Assembly (NCBI GenBank): GCA_040266995.1
Contig: JAWRHV010000032.1
Span: forward strand, 1 to 49,324
Source of the DNA: UBA4312 sp040266995
GTDB lineage: Bacteria > Bacillota_I > Bacilli_A > Erysipelotrichales > Erysipelotrichaceae
Length of the DNA: 49,324 bases
Direction: 5' to 3'
Shown: in pieces, positions 17,009 to 24,331 of the stretch
Layout of the letters: each line of letters starts with the position of its first letter
How positions within the stretch are numbered: the first letter of the stretch is position 1
The notes under the pieces: generated by a model
The model's database searches: none
What the model saw: only the letters and a program-made list of their open reading frames with translations
What the model was told of the DNA's origin: nothing
Position numbers and translations under genes: made by a program

Positions 17009-17033
17009 GACGAAGAGAAATCTTCGTCTTTTT
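17007..17033 (+). terminator. Intrinsic terminator after hypA
   Basis: AAGACGAAGA / TCTTCGTCTT perfect 10-bp stem with GAAA tetraloop and T run, beginning at the hypA stop. Confidence 0.95.
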
Positions 17034-17051
17034 GATTGCAGGGTGTCTGGC

Positions 17052-17080
17052 TTGACTTATGTCCGGGTCGGTGGTACTAT
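17052..17080 (+). promoter_or_regulatory. Sigma-A promoter of lon
   Basis: -35 TTGACT (17052-17057), 17-nt spacer, -10 TACTAT (17075-17080). The CIRCE element starts 10 nt further on. Confidence 0.8.
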
Positions 17081-17090
17081 CAAAATAAGA

Positions 17091-17117
17091 TTAGCACTCT
17101 TTATTTAAGACTGCTAA
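17091..17117. promoter_or_regulatory. CIRCE operator (HrcA site) upstream of lon
   Basis: TTAGCACTC - 9 nt - GACTGCTAA. It differs from the CIRCE consensus (TTAGCACTC-N9-GAGTGCTAA) at a single base of the right arm. It overlaps the predicted start of transcription and lies just before the AAGGAGG of lon. HrcA normally represses groE and dnaK operons through this site. Confidence 0.92.
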
Positions 17118-17132
17118 CAAGGAGGTGTCTCT

Positions 17133-19409
17133 ATGTTAGTACTGCCGATTTTTGATGTAATCATCGTACCGCAGGAAACGCTGTATTTCCGCACGGATTA
17201 TTATGAGGAAGTTGCGGGGAAACCAGCGGAAAAGGCTCAAGATATTCTATTTGTGTTGTTGAAGGAAGATACGGATCGGCAGGATCTGAACACAGATACA
17301 TGTTATCCGATCGGCGTTTTTGGAAAAGTCAGCGAAATCAATGTGAACGGGTATGTCGGAATCAAGACCCAAGGACGCGTGGACATACAGTCAATGGTGG
17401 TGGACCGCTATGGAAATATCGAAGTGGAAAGTGTGCCAAGAGAAGATATCATCGATACGGATCCGGCGCGGGAAAAAGAGCGGATGGATCAGATGAAGGC
17501 GCGTTTTATCCAGTATATGTCCTCTTTTCAATGGGGAAACATGGCCCGAAATTATATCATGCAGTGGAAATCGCTGGGCGAAGTGATCACGATTTTATCA
17601 CGGCAGATGAATCTGACCACAGAAGAGAAGTATGCGATTACGGCAACCGACAGTGTGCTGGAACGAAATCAGCTGATGGAAAAGGCCATCTATGAATGGA
17701 TGGAGATAACGCGGCTTTCCAATGAAGCGGAAAGTGCCCAGGAGCAAAATGATCAGAAGCTCTATCGGGAATCCGCTATTAAGAAACAGATTGAATTCCT
17801 GCAGAATCAGCTGGATGAAATGCACCCGGAGAATGTTTCGGATGTACGGAAATTTGAAAAGAAGATTGAAGAACTGGCCATGAACCGGAATGCAAAAGAA
17901 GAAGCTAAAAAAGTGCTGAATCGAATGAAGCAGGAAGGAAAAAACAGCAGTGAATATGGCCTGTTATATGATTATCTGGACTTTGTTACCAATTTGGCAT
18001 GGGATCATCCCGAACCAAAGGAAATCAGTCTGGAGCGTGCTGAACAGATCCTGGATGAAGATCATTTCGGTTTGAAAAAGGTTAAAAACCGAATTTTGCA
18101 GCAGATAGCGGTGATGAATCTGAAGCATCAGCAATCGGGCTCTATCTTGTTGTTTGTCGGTGCGCCGGGTACCGGGAAAACCAGTATCGGACAGAGCATC
18201 GCCAGAGCCCTGGACCGTCAGTATGTGCGGATCAGTTTAGGCGGTGTACGGGATGAGGCCGAGATCCGGGGACATCGTCGGACCTATATCGGTGCCATGC
18301 CGGGGCGTATAATGGACGGGATCCAGAAAAGCCATGTATCCAATCCTGTCGTCGTTCTCGATGAGGTGGACAAGCTTTCCAGAGATTACAGCGGTGATCC
18401 TTCCAGTGCATTGTTGGAGGTATTGGATCCGGAACAGAACAATACGTTTACCGATCATTATATGAATGTGCCGTATGACCTGTCCAATGTATTGTTTATC
18501 TGTACAGCCAACACGACGGATTCCATTCCGGAACCATTGTTGAATCGGATGGAAGTGATCCAGTTTCCGGGATACACCGCTTCGGATAAATTCCAGATTA
18601 CCAAAAAACATTTATTGCCAAAAGCGATGAAGTCGATGGGGATCCAGGCAAAAAATCTGCGTGTACCGGACGAAACTATTCGTACCATTATTTCCGACTA
18701 CACGATGGAAGCCGGTGTCCGCAGTTTGAAAAAACATATGGATACCTTATGCCGTCAGGCAGCGGTGGTTCTTGTCAGCAAGAAACAGAAATCCATTACG
18801 GTCAGTCCGAAAAGACTGCGAGAATTTTTGGAAGCCAAGCCCATCCGTCATGATACAAGTTTGAAACAAACCACGCCGGGCATTGTTACCGGTCTGGCAT
18901 GGACGCGTGCCGGTGGGGAGATCTTGTTTATTGAGACCTTGTTTACGAAGGGAAAAGGCAAGCTGATCATCACCGGCCAGCTAGGGGATGTGATGAAGGA
19001 ATCCGTTCAGATTGCGATCAGTCTGGTAAAATCCATGTTCCCGGATAAGGCCGATCTGTTTGATACCAACGATCTGCACGTGCATGTGCCGGAAGGCGCT
19101 GTGCCAAAAGATGGACCGAGTGCTGGTATCACCTTGACGACTGCCTTAGCTTCCTTGGTCATGGATAAGCCGATTGCCGGTACCATCGCTATGACCGGAG
19201 AGGTTTCCTTACGAGGCCAGGTATTGCCGATCGGTGGACTGCCTGAAAAACTGATGGCAGCTCAGAGAGCCGGTATTGAAACCGTGTTGATCCCTAAGGA
19301 AAACAAAGAAGACCTGGAGGATGTCGCCGAGGAGGTCCTCGCCAAGCTGCATGTGGTTCCGGTCACGGATGTAAAGGAAGTATTACGGAAAACCAAGGTG
19401 TCACTGTAA
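17133..19409 (+). CDS. lon: ATP-dependent protease Lon
   Basis: 758 residues, AAGGAGGTG binding site. N-terminal Lon substrate-binding domain (MLVLPIFDVIIVPQETLYF, ~1-190), coiled coil (~190-270), AAA+ ATPase with Walker A GAPGTGKTS (~343-351) and Walker B VVLDEVDKLS, then the peptidase domain with catalytic dyad S663 (DGPSAG) and K706 (GGLPEKLMAA), 43 residues apart as in E. coli Lon. Degrades misfolded and regulatory proteins in the cytoplasm. Regulated as a single gene by a sigma-A promoter plus CIRCE, so it should be heat induced through HrcA. Confidence 0.97.
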   Translation: MLVLPIFDVIIVPQETLYFRTDYYEEVAGKPAEKAQDILFVLLKEDTDRQDLNTDTCYPIGVFGKVSEINVNGYVGIKTQGRVDIQSMVVDRYGNIEVESVPREDIIDTDPAREKERMDQMKARFIQYMSSFQWGNMARNYIMQWKSLGEVITILSRQMNLTTEEKYAITATDSVLERNQLMEKAIYEWMEITRLSNEAESAQEQNDQKLYRESAIKKQIEFLQNQLDEMHPENVSDVRKFEKKIEELAMNRNAKEEAKKVLNRMKQEGKNSSEYGLLYDYLDFVTNLAWDHPEPKEISLERAEQILDEDHFGLKKVKNRILQQIAVMNLKHQQSGSILLFVGAPGTGKTSIGQSIARALDRQYVRISLGGVRDEAEIRGHRRTYIGAMPGRIMDGIQKSHVSNPVVVLDEVDKLSRDYSGDPSSALLEVLDPEQNNTFTDHYMNVPYDLSNVLFICTANTTDSIPEPLLNRMEVIQFPGYTASDKFQITKKHLLPKAMKSMGIQAKNLRVPDETIRTIISDYTMEAGVRSLKKHMDTLCRQAAVVLVSKKQKSITVSPKRLREFLEAKPIRHDTSLKQTTPGIVTGLAWTRAGGEILFIETLFTKGKGKLIITGQLGDVMKESVQIAISLVKSMFPDKADLFDTNDLHVHVPEGAVPKDGPSAGITLTTALASLVMDKPIAGTIAMTGEVSLRGQVLPIGGLPEKLMAAQRAGIETVLIPKENKEDLEDVAEEVLAKLHVVPVTDVKEVLRKTKVSL

Positions 19410-19424
19410 AGTGACATCTTTTTA
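19397..19424 (+). terminator. Intrinsic terminator of lon
   Basis: GGTGTCACT / AGTGACATC stem (one G-T pair), GTAA loop, T run. It overlaps the lon stop codon, and its T tract lies where the -35 of the next promoter would be. Confidence 0.88.
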
Positions 19425-19441
19425 TTCATGTGAAAAAAAAG

Positions 19442-19447
19442 TATAAT
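19442..19447 (+). promoter_or_regulatory. -10 box placed 6 nt before the AlkD-like ATG (leaderless candidate)
   Basis: TATAAT, then 6 nt, then ATG at 19454. The only -35 at 17 nt is the weak TTTTTA in the lon terminator tail. Transcription would start at or next to the start codon. Confidence 0.5.
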
Positions 19448-19453
19448 AAACCT

Positions 19454-20131
19454 ATGACCGACTTACAAGCTTTGTTGTTTTCTTTGCAGGATCCTGCCTA
19501 TAAACAATTCATGGTGCCTCTGATCCCCAACGTAGATCCGAATGCGGTCATCGGGATCCAGACCCCGGTATTGCGAAAGGTGGCCAAAGAGTATAAAGAG
19601 GAATCCTTTTTAGAACAACTTCCCCACACATATTTTGAAGAGAACCAGATCCATGCGTTTACAATCAGCTCCATGAAGGATTTTGATGGCATGATGGAGC
19701 ATCTGGAAGCCTTTCTTCCCTTTATAGATAATTGGGCAACATGTGACCAGATGAATCCGAAATGTATGAAAAAGCATCGATCGGCGCTGCTTCCTTCCAT
19801 TCAGAAATGGCTGGCTTCCGAGCATGAATATACCGTACGTTTCGGGATCGGGGTTCTGATGCGGTATTATCTGGAGGAGGCGTTTCAATCCATCTATCTT
19901 GCGTGGGTCGGCCAGCTGCACCGGGAAGAATACTATATCCGCATGATGCAGGCATGGTATTTTGCGACGGCACTGGCAAAACAACCAAAAGATGCCATGC
20001 CTTGGATCGAACAGAAAAAGCTGGATCTATGGGTCCACAACAAGAGCATTCAGAAAGCTGTGGAAAGCCGGGTCATCGATGAATGCACCAAGGCGTATCT
20101 GAAAACACTGCGACGAAAAAGAGAGGGATAG
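19454..20131 (+). CDS. AlkD-like DNA alkylation repair protein
   Basis: ATG at 19454 preferred over an in-frame GTG at 19430, which lies upstream of the TATAAT and has no binding site; neither start has a Shine-Dalgarno sequence. 225 residues, all helical in composition, with the AlkD/HEAT-like features GIQTPVLRKVAKEY, FIDNWATCDQM and VRFGIGVLMRYYL; the Trp-Asp pocket (DNWATCD) is typical. AlkD relatives remove 3-methyladenine/7-methylguanine by a HEAT-repeat DNA glycosylase mechanism without base flipping. The next gene starts 2 bases after the stop. Confidence 0.87.
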   Translation: MTDLQALLFSLQDPAYKQFMVPLIPNVDPNAVIGIQTPVLRKVAKEYKEESFLEQLPHTYFEENQIHAFTISSMKDFDGMMEHLEAFLPFIDNWATCDQMNPKCMKKHRSALLPSIQKWLASEHEYTVRFGIGVLMRYYLEEAFQSIYLAWVGQLHREEYYIRMMQAWYFATALAKQPKDAMPWIEQKKLDLWVHNKSIQKAVESRVIDECTKAYLKTLRRKREG

Positions 20132-20132
20132 T

Positions 20133-20717
20133 ATGGAACCTAAAGAACTATTAGACATTTTGGCTGTGGCCCATCGGTTGAAGATCAATACGCGTCATTG
20201 TTTCATGGAAAACGGACGGCAGGAAAGCGTTGCCGAACACAGCTGGCGGGTTTCCTTGATGGCTCTTCTCGTAGCGGATGAATATCCACAGCTGGATATG
20301 GATCGCGTGATCCGGATGTGTCTGATCCATGATCTCGGAGAAGCCTTTACCGGGGATATCCCCGCTTTTGAAAAGACCGATGCCGACCGCAAAGTCGAGG
20401 TCGATCAGTTCCGGCAATGGATCGAACGCTTTCCCGATCCGGCAAAGACGACCTTTCAATCCTTATTGAAGGAAATGGATGCGCAGGAAACCCCGGAAGC
20501 CAAGCTATTCAAGGCGCTGGATAAACTGGAAGCCGTGATTGCCCACAATGAATCGGATATCGAAACATGGCTGGATCTGGAATATGAATTTCAATACATA
20601 TACGGCGCCAAGCAGGTTACCTTTTCGGACTATCTGATCCGTTTGAAAGAGGAAATTGATCATTGGACAACGAAAAAGATCGAACAGAGCAAGAACCATA
20701 AGGAAAAGAATCTGTAA
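20133..20717 (+). CDS. HD-domain phosphohydrolase (YfbR-like), second copy
   Basis: 194 residues, GAGAGGGAT binding site overlapping the end of the AlkD-like gene. H36 in AEHSWR, H66-D67 in LIHDLGEAFTGD, and an Asp in KALDKLEA complete the HD metal site. It belongs to the same 5'-nucleotidase-like group as 9531-10121 but the two differ clearly in sequence. The two HD genes each follow a DNA-lesion gene (SRAP there, AlkD here). A basic Lys-rich C-terminal tail ends the protein. Confidence 0.88.
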   Translation: MEPKELLDILAVAHRLKINTRHCFMENGRQESVAEHSWRVSLMALLVADEYPQLDMDRVIRMCLIHDLGEAFTGDIPAFEKTDADRKVEVDQFRQWIERFPDPAKTTFQSLLKEMDAQETPEAKLFKALDKLEAVIAHNESDIETWLDLEYEFQYIYGAKQVTFSDYLIRLKEEIDHWTTKKIEQSKNHKEKNL

Positions 20718-20759
20718 AGAATGCAGACCTTCTCTTCCATCGAATCTTGTAAATTTTGC

Positions 20760-20788
20760 TTGACTCTGTATGCAATCTTTGAGAAAAT
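20760..20788 (+). promoter_or_regulatory. Promoter of tRNA-Thr
   Basis: -35 TTGACT (20760-20765), 17-nt spacer, weak -10 GAAAAT (20783-20788), about 12 nt before the tRNA 5' end. Confidence 0.5.
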
Positions 20789-20800
20789 ACTCGTGCATAA

Positions 20801-20874
20801 GCCCGTATAGTATAACGGCAATACACATCCATGGTAAGGATGAACTGGTGGTTCGATTCCGCCTACGGGCACCA
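20801..20874 (+). tRNA. tRNA-Thr (anticodon GGT)
   Basis: 74 nt with encoded CCA. Acceptor stem GCCCGTA/TACGGGC; D stem GTAT/ATAC; anticodon stem CATCC/GGATG with loop ATGGTAA, so anticodon GGT (reads ACC/ACU); T arm GGTGG-TTCGATT-CCGCC with one G-T pair. Own promoter upstream and terminator downstream. Confidence 0.93.
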
Positions 20875-20883
20875 TGTACTGAT

Positions 20884-20908
20884 AACGCCAGAGCTCTGGC
20901 GTTTTTTT
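20884..20908 (+). terminator. Intrinsic terminator after tRNA-Thr
   Basis: ACGCCAGAGCTCTGGCGT palindrome, extended by AA/TT, then a T run. Confidence 0.92.
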
Positions 20909-21006
20909 CTTTCGAATCCATGGGTTCCACTTGCGACGACTTTATCCTACGGGGAATGAAACGTTTGGAAAATACTAGTATTTCTCTACAAGAAAACAGG
21001 GAATTT

Positions 21007-21015
21007 TGATATAAT
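21007..21015 (+). promoter_or_regulatory. Extended -10 promoter of rodZ-pgsA-cinA-recA
   Basis: TGA-TATAAT (TATAAT at 21010-21015) with no clear -35. AAGGGGAGGA follows before the GTG at 21039. Confidence 0.6.
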
Positions 21016-21038
21016 GATGTTTAAGGGGAGGACCTTAC

Positions 21039-22112
21039 GTGACATATTATCAATTATTAAAACAAAGACGACTGGCGTTACGATTATCAATCCAGGATGT
21101 ATCCAGCCAAACACGACTGGCACCGCAATACATCAAGGCCATTGAAGAGAATAACCTGGCCATCTTCGGAAATGATTATTCATTTATAAGATATTTTACA
21201 CAGGCTTATTGTGAAGCCATCGGGGTGAACTGGCAAGCTGTGCAGCCGCAGGTCGAAGCGAATGTAGCAGCTTACATGGACCGGACCGGCGCTATACAGA
21301 TGGAACCGCAGACACAAAGTGCCCCTGTAAAGAGAAGCCGGAGCGCGAAGGCGCAAGGAAAGACGACGAAATCCGCAACCGGCGGCCGTAAGAAACCGAA
21401 GCGGAAAAAGACAAAGAAAAACAGTCTATTTGCCCGGATCCGTAAGATGAACCGGTCTAAAAATGCGTTTATCTATCGGTTGGCGGCGATTGGAATTGTG
21501 ATGATCTTAGGTTTATCGATCATCAATATCGGCATTTCTCATAATTCAAAGCGGCAAGCGGCTTTGGAAGAGGAAAAAAGACAGGCGGAGCTCAAGGAAA
21601 AAGAAAATGAAACCGAACGTCTGGCCAAACAAAAGGAAGAAGAAGACAAAGCCAATGAGATAGAGATCCGGACCACGGATAAAGAGAACAATGTATTTGA
21701 ACTGACCAATGTCATCGAAGGAGCCAAGGAGCTCAACTTTGTGATCAAACTGCCTCAGGATACCACGGTGGCAATCTATCAGGATGAACAGCTGGTAACC
21801 GATGATGCCGAACAGATTTACTCGGGTACCTTTGAAAGAACGATCAAAGTGGAAGACGAGAGCGTGATCCAGGTAGAAATCGGTGACTATGATGGCAACG
21901 AAATTACTTTGAACGGAAAAACGATTAAATTTGATGAGACAAACTGGGTAGAAGAAACACCGGCCATCTTGTATTTCGAAGTCAAATCCAAAGACAGTAA
22001 AGAGGATGAGGATAAAGACGAAGAAAGTGCCGAAGAGCAGGGAAGTACAGAAGAAGCCGCCGATGATGTTTACTACGCAGAAGAACCGGTTTATACGGAA
22101 GAAACATATTAA
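21039..22112 (+). CDS. rodZ: RodZ-like cytoskeletal membrane protein
   Basis: GTG start with AGGGGAGG upstream. 357 residues: N-terminal helix-turn-helix of the RodZ type (~5-70; LRLSIQDVSSQTRLAPQYIKAIEE), a basic Lys/Arg linker (~95-140), one transmembrane helix (~147-167), a Lys/Glu coiled coil (~170-205), then an extracytoplasmic beta domain (DUF4115-like) and an acidic Glu/Asp tail. RodZ links MreB to the cell-elongation machinery. Neighbour order rodZ-pgsA-cinA-recA is common in Firmicutes. The acidic tail is unusually long. Confidence 0.88.
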   Translation: MTYYQLLKQRRLALRLSIQDVSSQTRLAPQYIKAIEENNLAIFGNDYSFIRYFTQAYCEAIGVNWQAVQPQVEANVAAYMDRTGAIQMEPQTQSAPVKRSRSAKAQGKTTKSATGGRKKPKRKKTKKNSLFARIRKMNRSKNAFIYRLAAIGIVMILGLSIINIGISHNSKRQAALEEEKRQAELKEKENETERLAKQKEEEDKANEIEIRTTDKENNVFELTNVIEGAKELNFVIKLPQDTTVAIYQDEQLVTDDAEQIYSGTFERTIKVEDESVIQVEIGDYDGNEITLNGKTIKFDETNWVEETPAILYFEVKSKDSKEDEDKDEESAEEQGSTEEAADDVYYAEEPVYTEETY

Positions 22113-22141
22113 GATAGGAAGAATCGAGGCATAGCAGAAGT

Positions 22142-22720
22142 ATGAATCTACCTAACAAATTAACATTGGCCCGGATCATGATGGTTCCGCTGGTTGTACT
22201 TGTTTATTTAGCGATTCCGGAAACATGGGCGGTGATCGAGCCGACTTCGGGATTGGCAATACGTGACATTTTAGCTTTTATTATCTTTGCGGCAGCATCT
22301 TTTACGGATTATCTGGATGGACATATTGCCCGTTCGCAGAATCTGATTACTTCGTTTGGAAAATTTGCGGATCCGATAGCCGACAAGATGCTGGTAAACA
22401 CATTATTGATCTTAATGGTTTATTCCCATCAAGCCAATGTGGTTGCGGTATTGTTGATGATTGCCCGGGATTTGATGGTAGATGGATTGCGTATGCTGGC
22501 AAGCCAGCATGGCAAGGTTGTCAGTGCTGGAATTTACGGAAAATGTAAAACCGTTTTACAGATGTTTGCGATTCTGTTCCTGTTATTGAGAAACTGGCCA
22601 TTTGCCCTGATTCATATTCCGGTAGCTACTATTCTGTTGTGGTGTGCTACATTTATGTCTCTGTACAGTGGGTACGTATATTTCATGAAATTGAAGAAAT
22701 ACGTCTTTGAGAGCATTTAA
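22142..22720 (+). CDS. pgsA: CDP-diacylglycerol--glycerol-3-phosphate 3-phosphatidyltransferase
   Basis: 192 residues with several membrane helices. CDP-alcohol phosphotransferase motif present: D56, D59-G60, A63-R64, G73, D77, D81. Makes phosphatidylglycerophosphate from CDP-diacylglycerol and glycerol 3-phosphate in the membrane. The stop codon overlaps the ATG of cinA (TAATG). Confidence 0.95.
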   Translation: MNLPNKLTLARIMMVPLVVLVYLAIPETWAVIEPTSGLAIRDILAFIIFAAASFTDYLDGHIARSQNLITSFGKFADPIADKMLVNTLLILMVYSHQANVVAVLLMIARDLMVDGLRMLASQHGKVVSAGIYGKCKTVLQMFAILFLLLRNWPFALIHIPVATILLWCATFMSLYSGYVYFMKLKKYVFESI

Positions 22721-23217
22721 TGGAACGGATCCAAACATTGGTTTCTCTGTGTACACATAAACATTTAACAATTGCCAGTTGTGAAAGTCTAACAGCTGGC
22801 TTATTTTCGAGTAAGATTGCATCCTGTCCGGGAGCCAGTGCTGTGTTAAAAGGGGCATTGGTCACTTACTTTACGGAAATGAAGCATGTATTGGCACATG
22901 TGGAACCGGAAATCATAGAAGAATACGGGGTTGTCAGCCAACCCTGCGCCATATCCATGGCCGAACATACAAAACAGATCATGCAGGTCGATTACTGTGT
23001 ATCCTTTACCGGCAATGCCGGCCCATCCGTTATGGAAAACAAACCGGCCGGACGTGTGTATTGTGCCATTGCCGGCCATCACCACACGTATCCCTATTGT
23101 TTTCAATGGGATGGGCGAACACGAAACGAAGTGCGCCGGGCTGTTGTGGACGCGATGATCGATGCATTGATCGAAGTCATAGAACAGGAGAGTGAGGAAT
23201 TTGGCAACAGAAAATAA
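22720..23217 (+). CDS. cinA: CinA C-terminal domain protein (nicotinamide-nucleotide amidohydrolase, PncC type)
   Basis: 165 residues, only the amidase domain; the N-terminal MoaB-like domain of full CinA is absent. SCESLTAGL and FTGNAGP hold the active-site Ser/Thr region; PAGRVYCAI and TRNEVRRAVVDAMID follow. Deamidates nicotinamide mononucleotide to nicotinate mononucleotide, feeding NAD recycling. Overlaps pgsA by one base and recA by 17 bases. Confidence 0.92.
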   Translation: MERIQTLVSLCTHKHLTIASCESLTAGLFSSKIASCPGASAVLKGALVTYFTEMKHVLAHVEPEIIEEYGVVSQPCAISMAEHTKQIMQVDYCVSFTGNAGPSVMENKPAGRVYCAIAGHHHTYPYCFQWDGRTRNEVRRAVVDAMIDALIEVIEQESEEFGNRK

Positions 23218-24205
23218 AGATAAATTATTGAGTGATGTTTTAAAACAGATCGAACGAGAATACGGAAAAGGATCTGTTATGAAATTGGGCGATCGCGCGG
23301 CTGTCGATGTCGAGCCGATCCCGTCGGGCAGTCTGCTTCTGGATGAGGCATTGGGCATTGGTGGGTATCCGAAAGGAAGGATCATTGAGATCTTCGGACC
23401 GGAGTCCAGTGGAAAGACGACCTTGGCCCTGCATGCCATTGCGCAGATCCAGAAACAAGGAGGACGTGCTGCCTTTATCGATGCAGAGAATGCCATCGAT
23501 CCGGTGTATGCCCGCAATCTCGGGGTCGATATTGAAGAATTGATCCTTTCTCAGCCGGACAGCGGCGAGCAGGGGTTAAACATCATGCTGATGCTGATCG
23601 AGAGCGGTGCTGTCGATCTTGTCGTAGTGGATAGTGTGGCCGCTTTGGTACCGCAGGCAGAGCTCGATGGAGAAATGAGCGATCTGCAGGTTGGTGCGCA
23701 GGCTCGTATGATGTCCAAGGCGATGCGCAAGCTGGCCGGACTGATGAATCACAATGAATGCACGGCGATATTTATCAACCAGCTGCGTGAAAAAGTCGGC
23801 GTCATCTACGGCAACCCGGAAACGACACCAGGGGGACGTGCCTTAAAGTTCTATTCTTCTGTCCGTATCGATATCCGTCGTGCGGATGTCATCAAAAACG
23901 GCAGTGACATCATCGGAAACAAAGTGCGTGTCAAAGTGGTCAAGAACAAAGTGGCTCCGCCATTTAAATCCGCTGTTCTGGAAATCATGTACGGAGAAGG
24001 ACTCTCCTATGTATCGGAATTGCTGGACCTGTGTGTACAGGCGGATATTATTCATAAATCCGGATCCTGGTTCAGCTATGAGGGCGAAAAACTGGGCCAA
24101 GGTAGAGAAGCTGTCAAGAAATACATTCAGACCAATCCATCCTTCCAGGAAGAAATTGAACAAAAATACAAGGAATGGAAACAGAATAAAGAAATCAAAG
24201 AATAA
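23201..24205 (+). CDS. recA: Recombinase A
   Basis: Start set at TTG 23201 (MATENKDKLL...), with GTGAGG just upstream; GTG 23192 is in frame but sits one base after AGGAG, too close. 334 residues. Walker A GPESSGKTT, Walker B LVVVDSVAALVP, L1 MRKLAGLMN, L2 region with GNPETTPGGRALKFYSS, and a C-terminal acidic/basic tail. Filament-forming strand-exchange protein and SOS coprotease. The 17-base overlap with cinA implies coupled translation. No clear LexA/DinR box was seen in the upstream coding region. Confidence 0.97.
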   Translation: MATENKDKLLSDVLKQIEREYGKGSVMKLGDRAAVDVEPIPSGSLLLDEALGIGGYPKGRIIEIFGPESSGKTTLALHAIAQIQKQGGRAAFIDAENAIDPVYARNLGVDIEELILSQPDSGEQGLNIMLMLIESGAVDLVVVDSVAALVPQAELDGEMSDLQVGAQARMMSKAMRKLAGLMNHNECTAIFINQLREKVGVIYGNPETTPGGRALKFYSSVRIDIRRADVIKNGSDIIGNKVRVKVVKNKVAPPFKSAVLEIMYGEGLSYVSELLDLCVQADIIHKSGSWFSYEGEKLGQGREAVKKYIQTNPSFQEEIEQKYKEWKQNKEIKE

Positions 24206-24212
24206 AGGGATT

Positions 24213-24241
24213 GACCTCTGCATCGATGGCAGAGGTCTTTT
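24213..24241 (+). terminator. Intrinsic terminator of recA
   Basis: GACCTCTGC / GCAGAGGTC 9-bp stem, 7-nt loop, TTTT. Confidence 0.9.
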
Positions 24242-24270
24242 CATAAAAAAATAAAACTTTTTGGTGCACA

Positions 24271-24301
24271 ATTCTTCAGATATGAGATAATAATGAAGAA
24301 T
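24271..24301. promoter_or_regulatory. Inverted repeat upstream of pncB (putative NAD-regulator site or leader hairpin)
   Basis: ATTCTTCA and TGAAGAAT are separated by 15 nt, around a -10-like GATAAT. A repressor bound here would cover the promoter of the NAD-salvage gene; NiaR-type control is a guess from function, not from a matched motif. Confidence 0.45.
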
Positions 24302-24331
24302 TATTGACTTTTAATAAGAAAGGACAGTACT

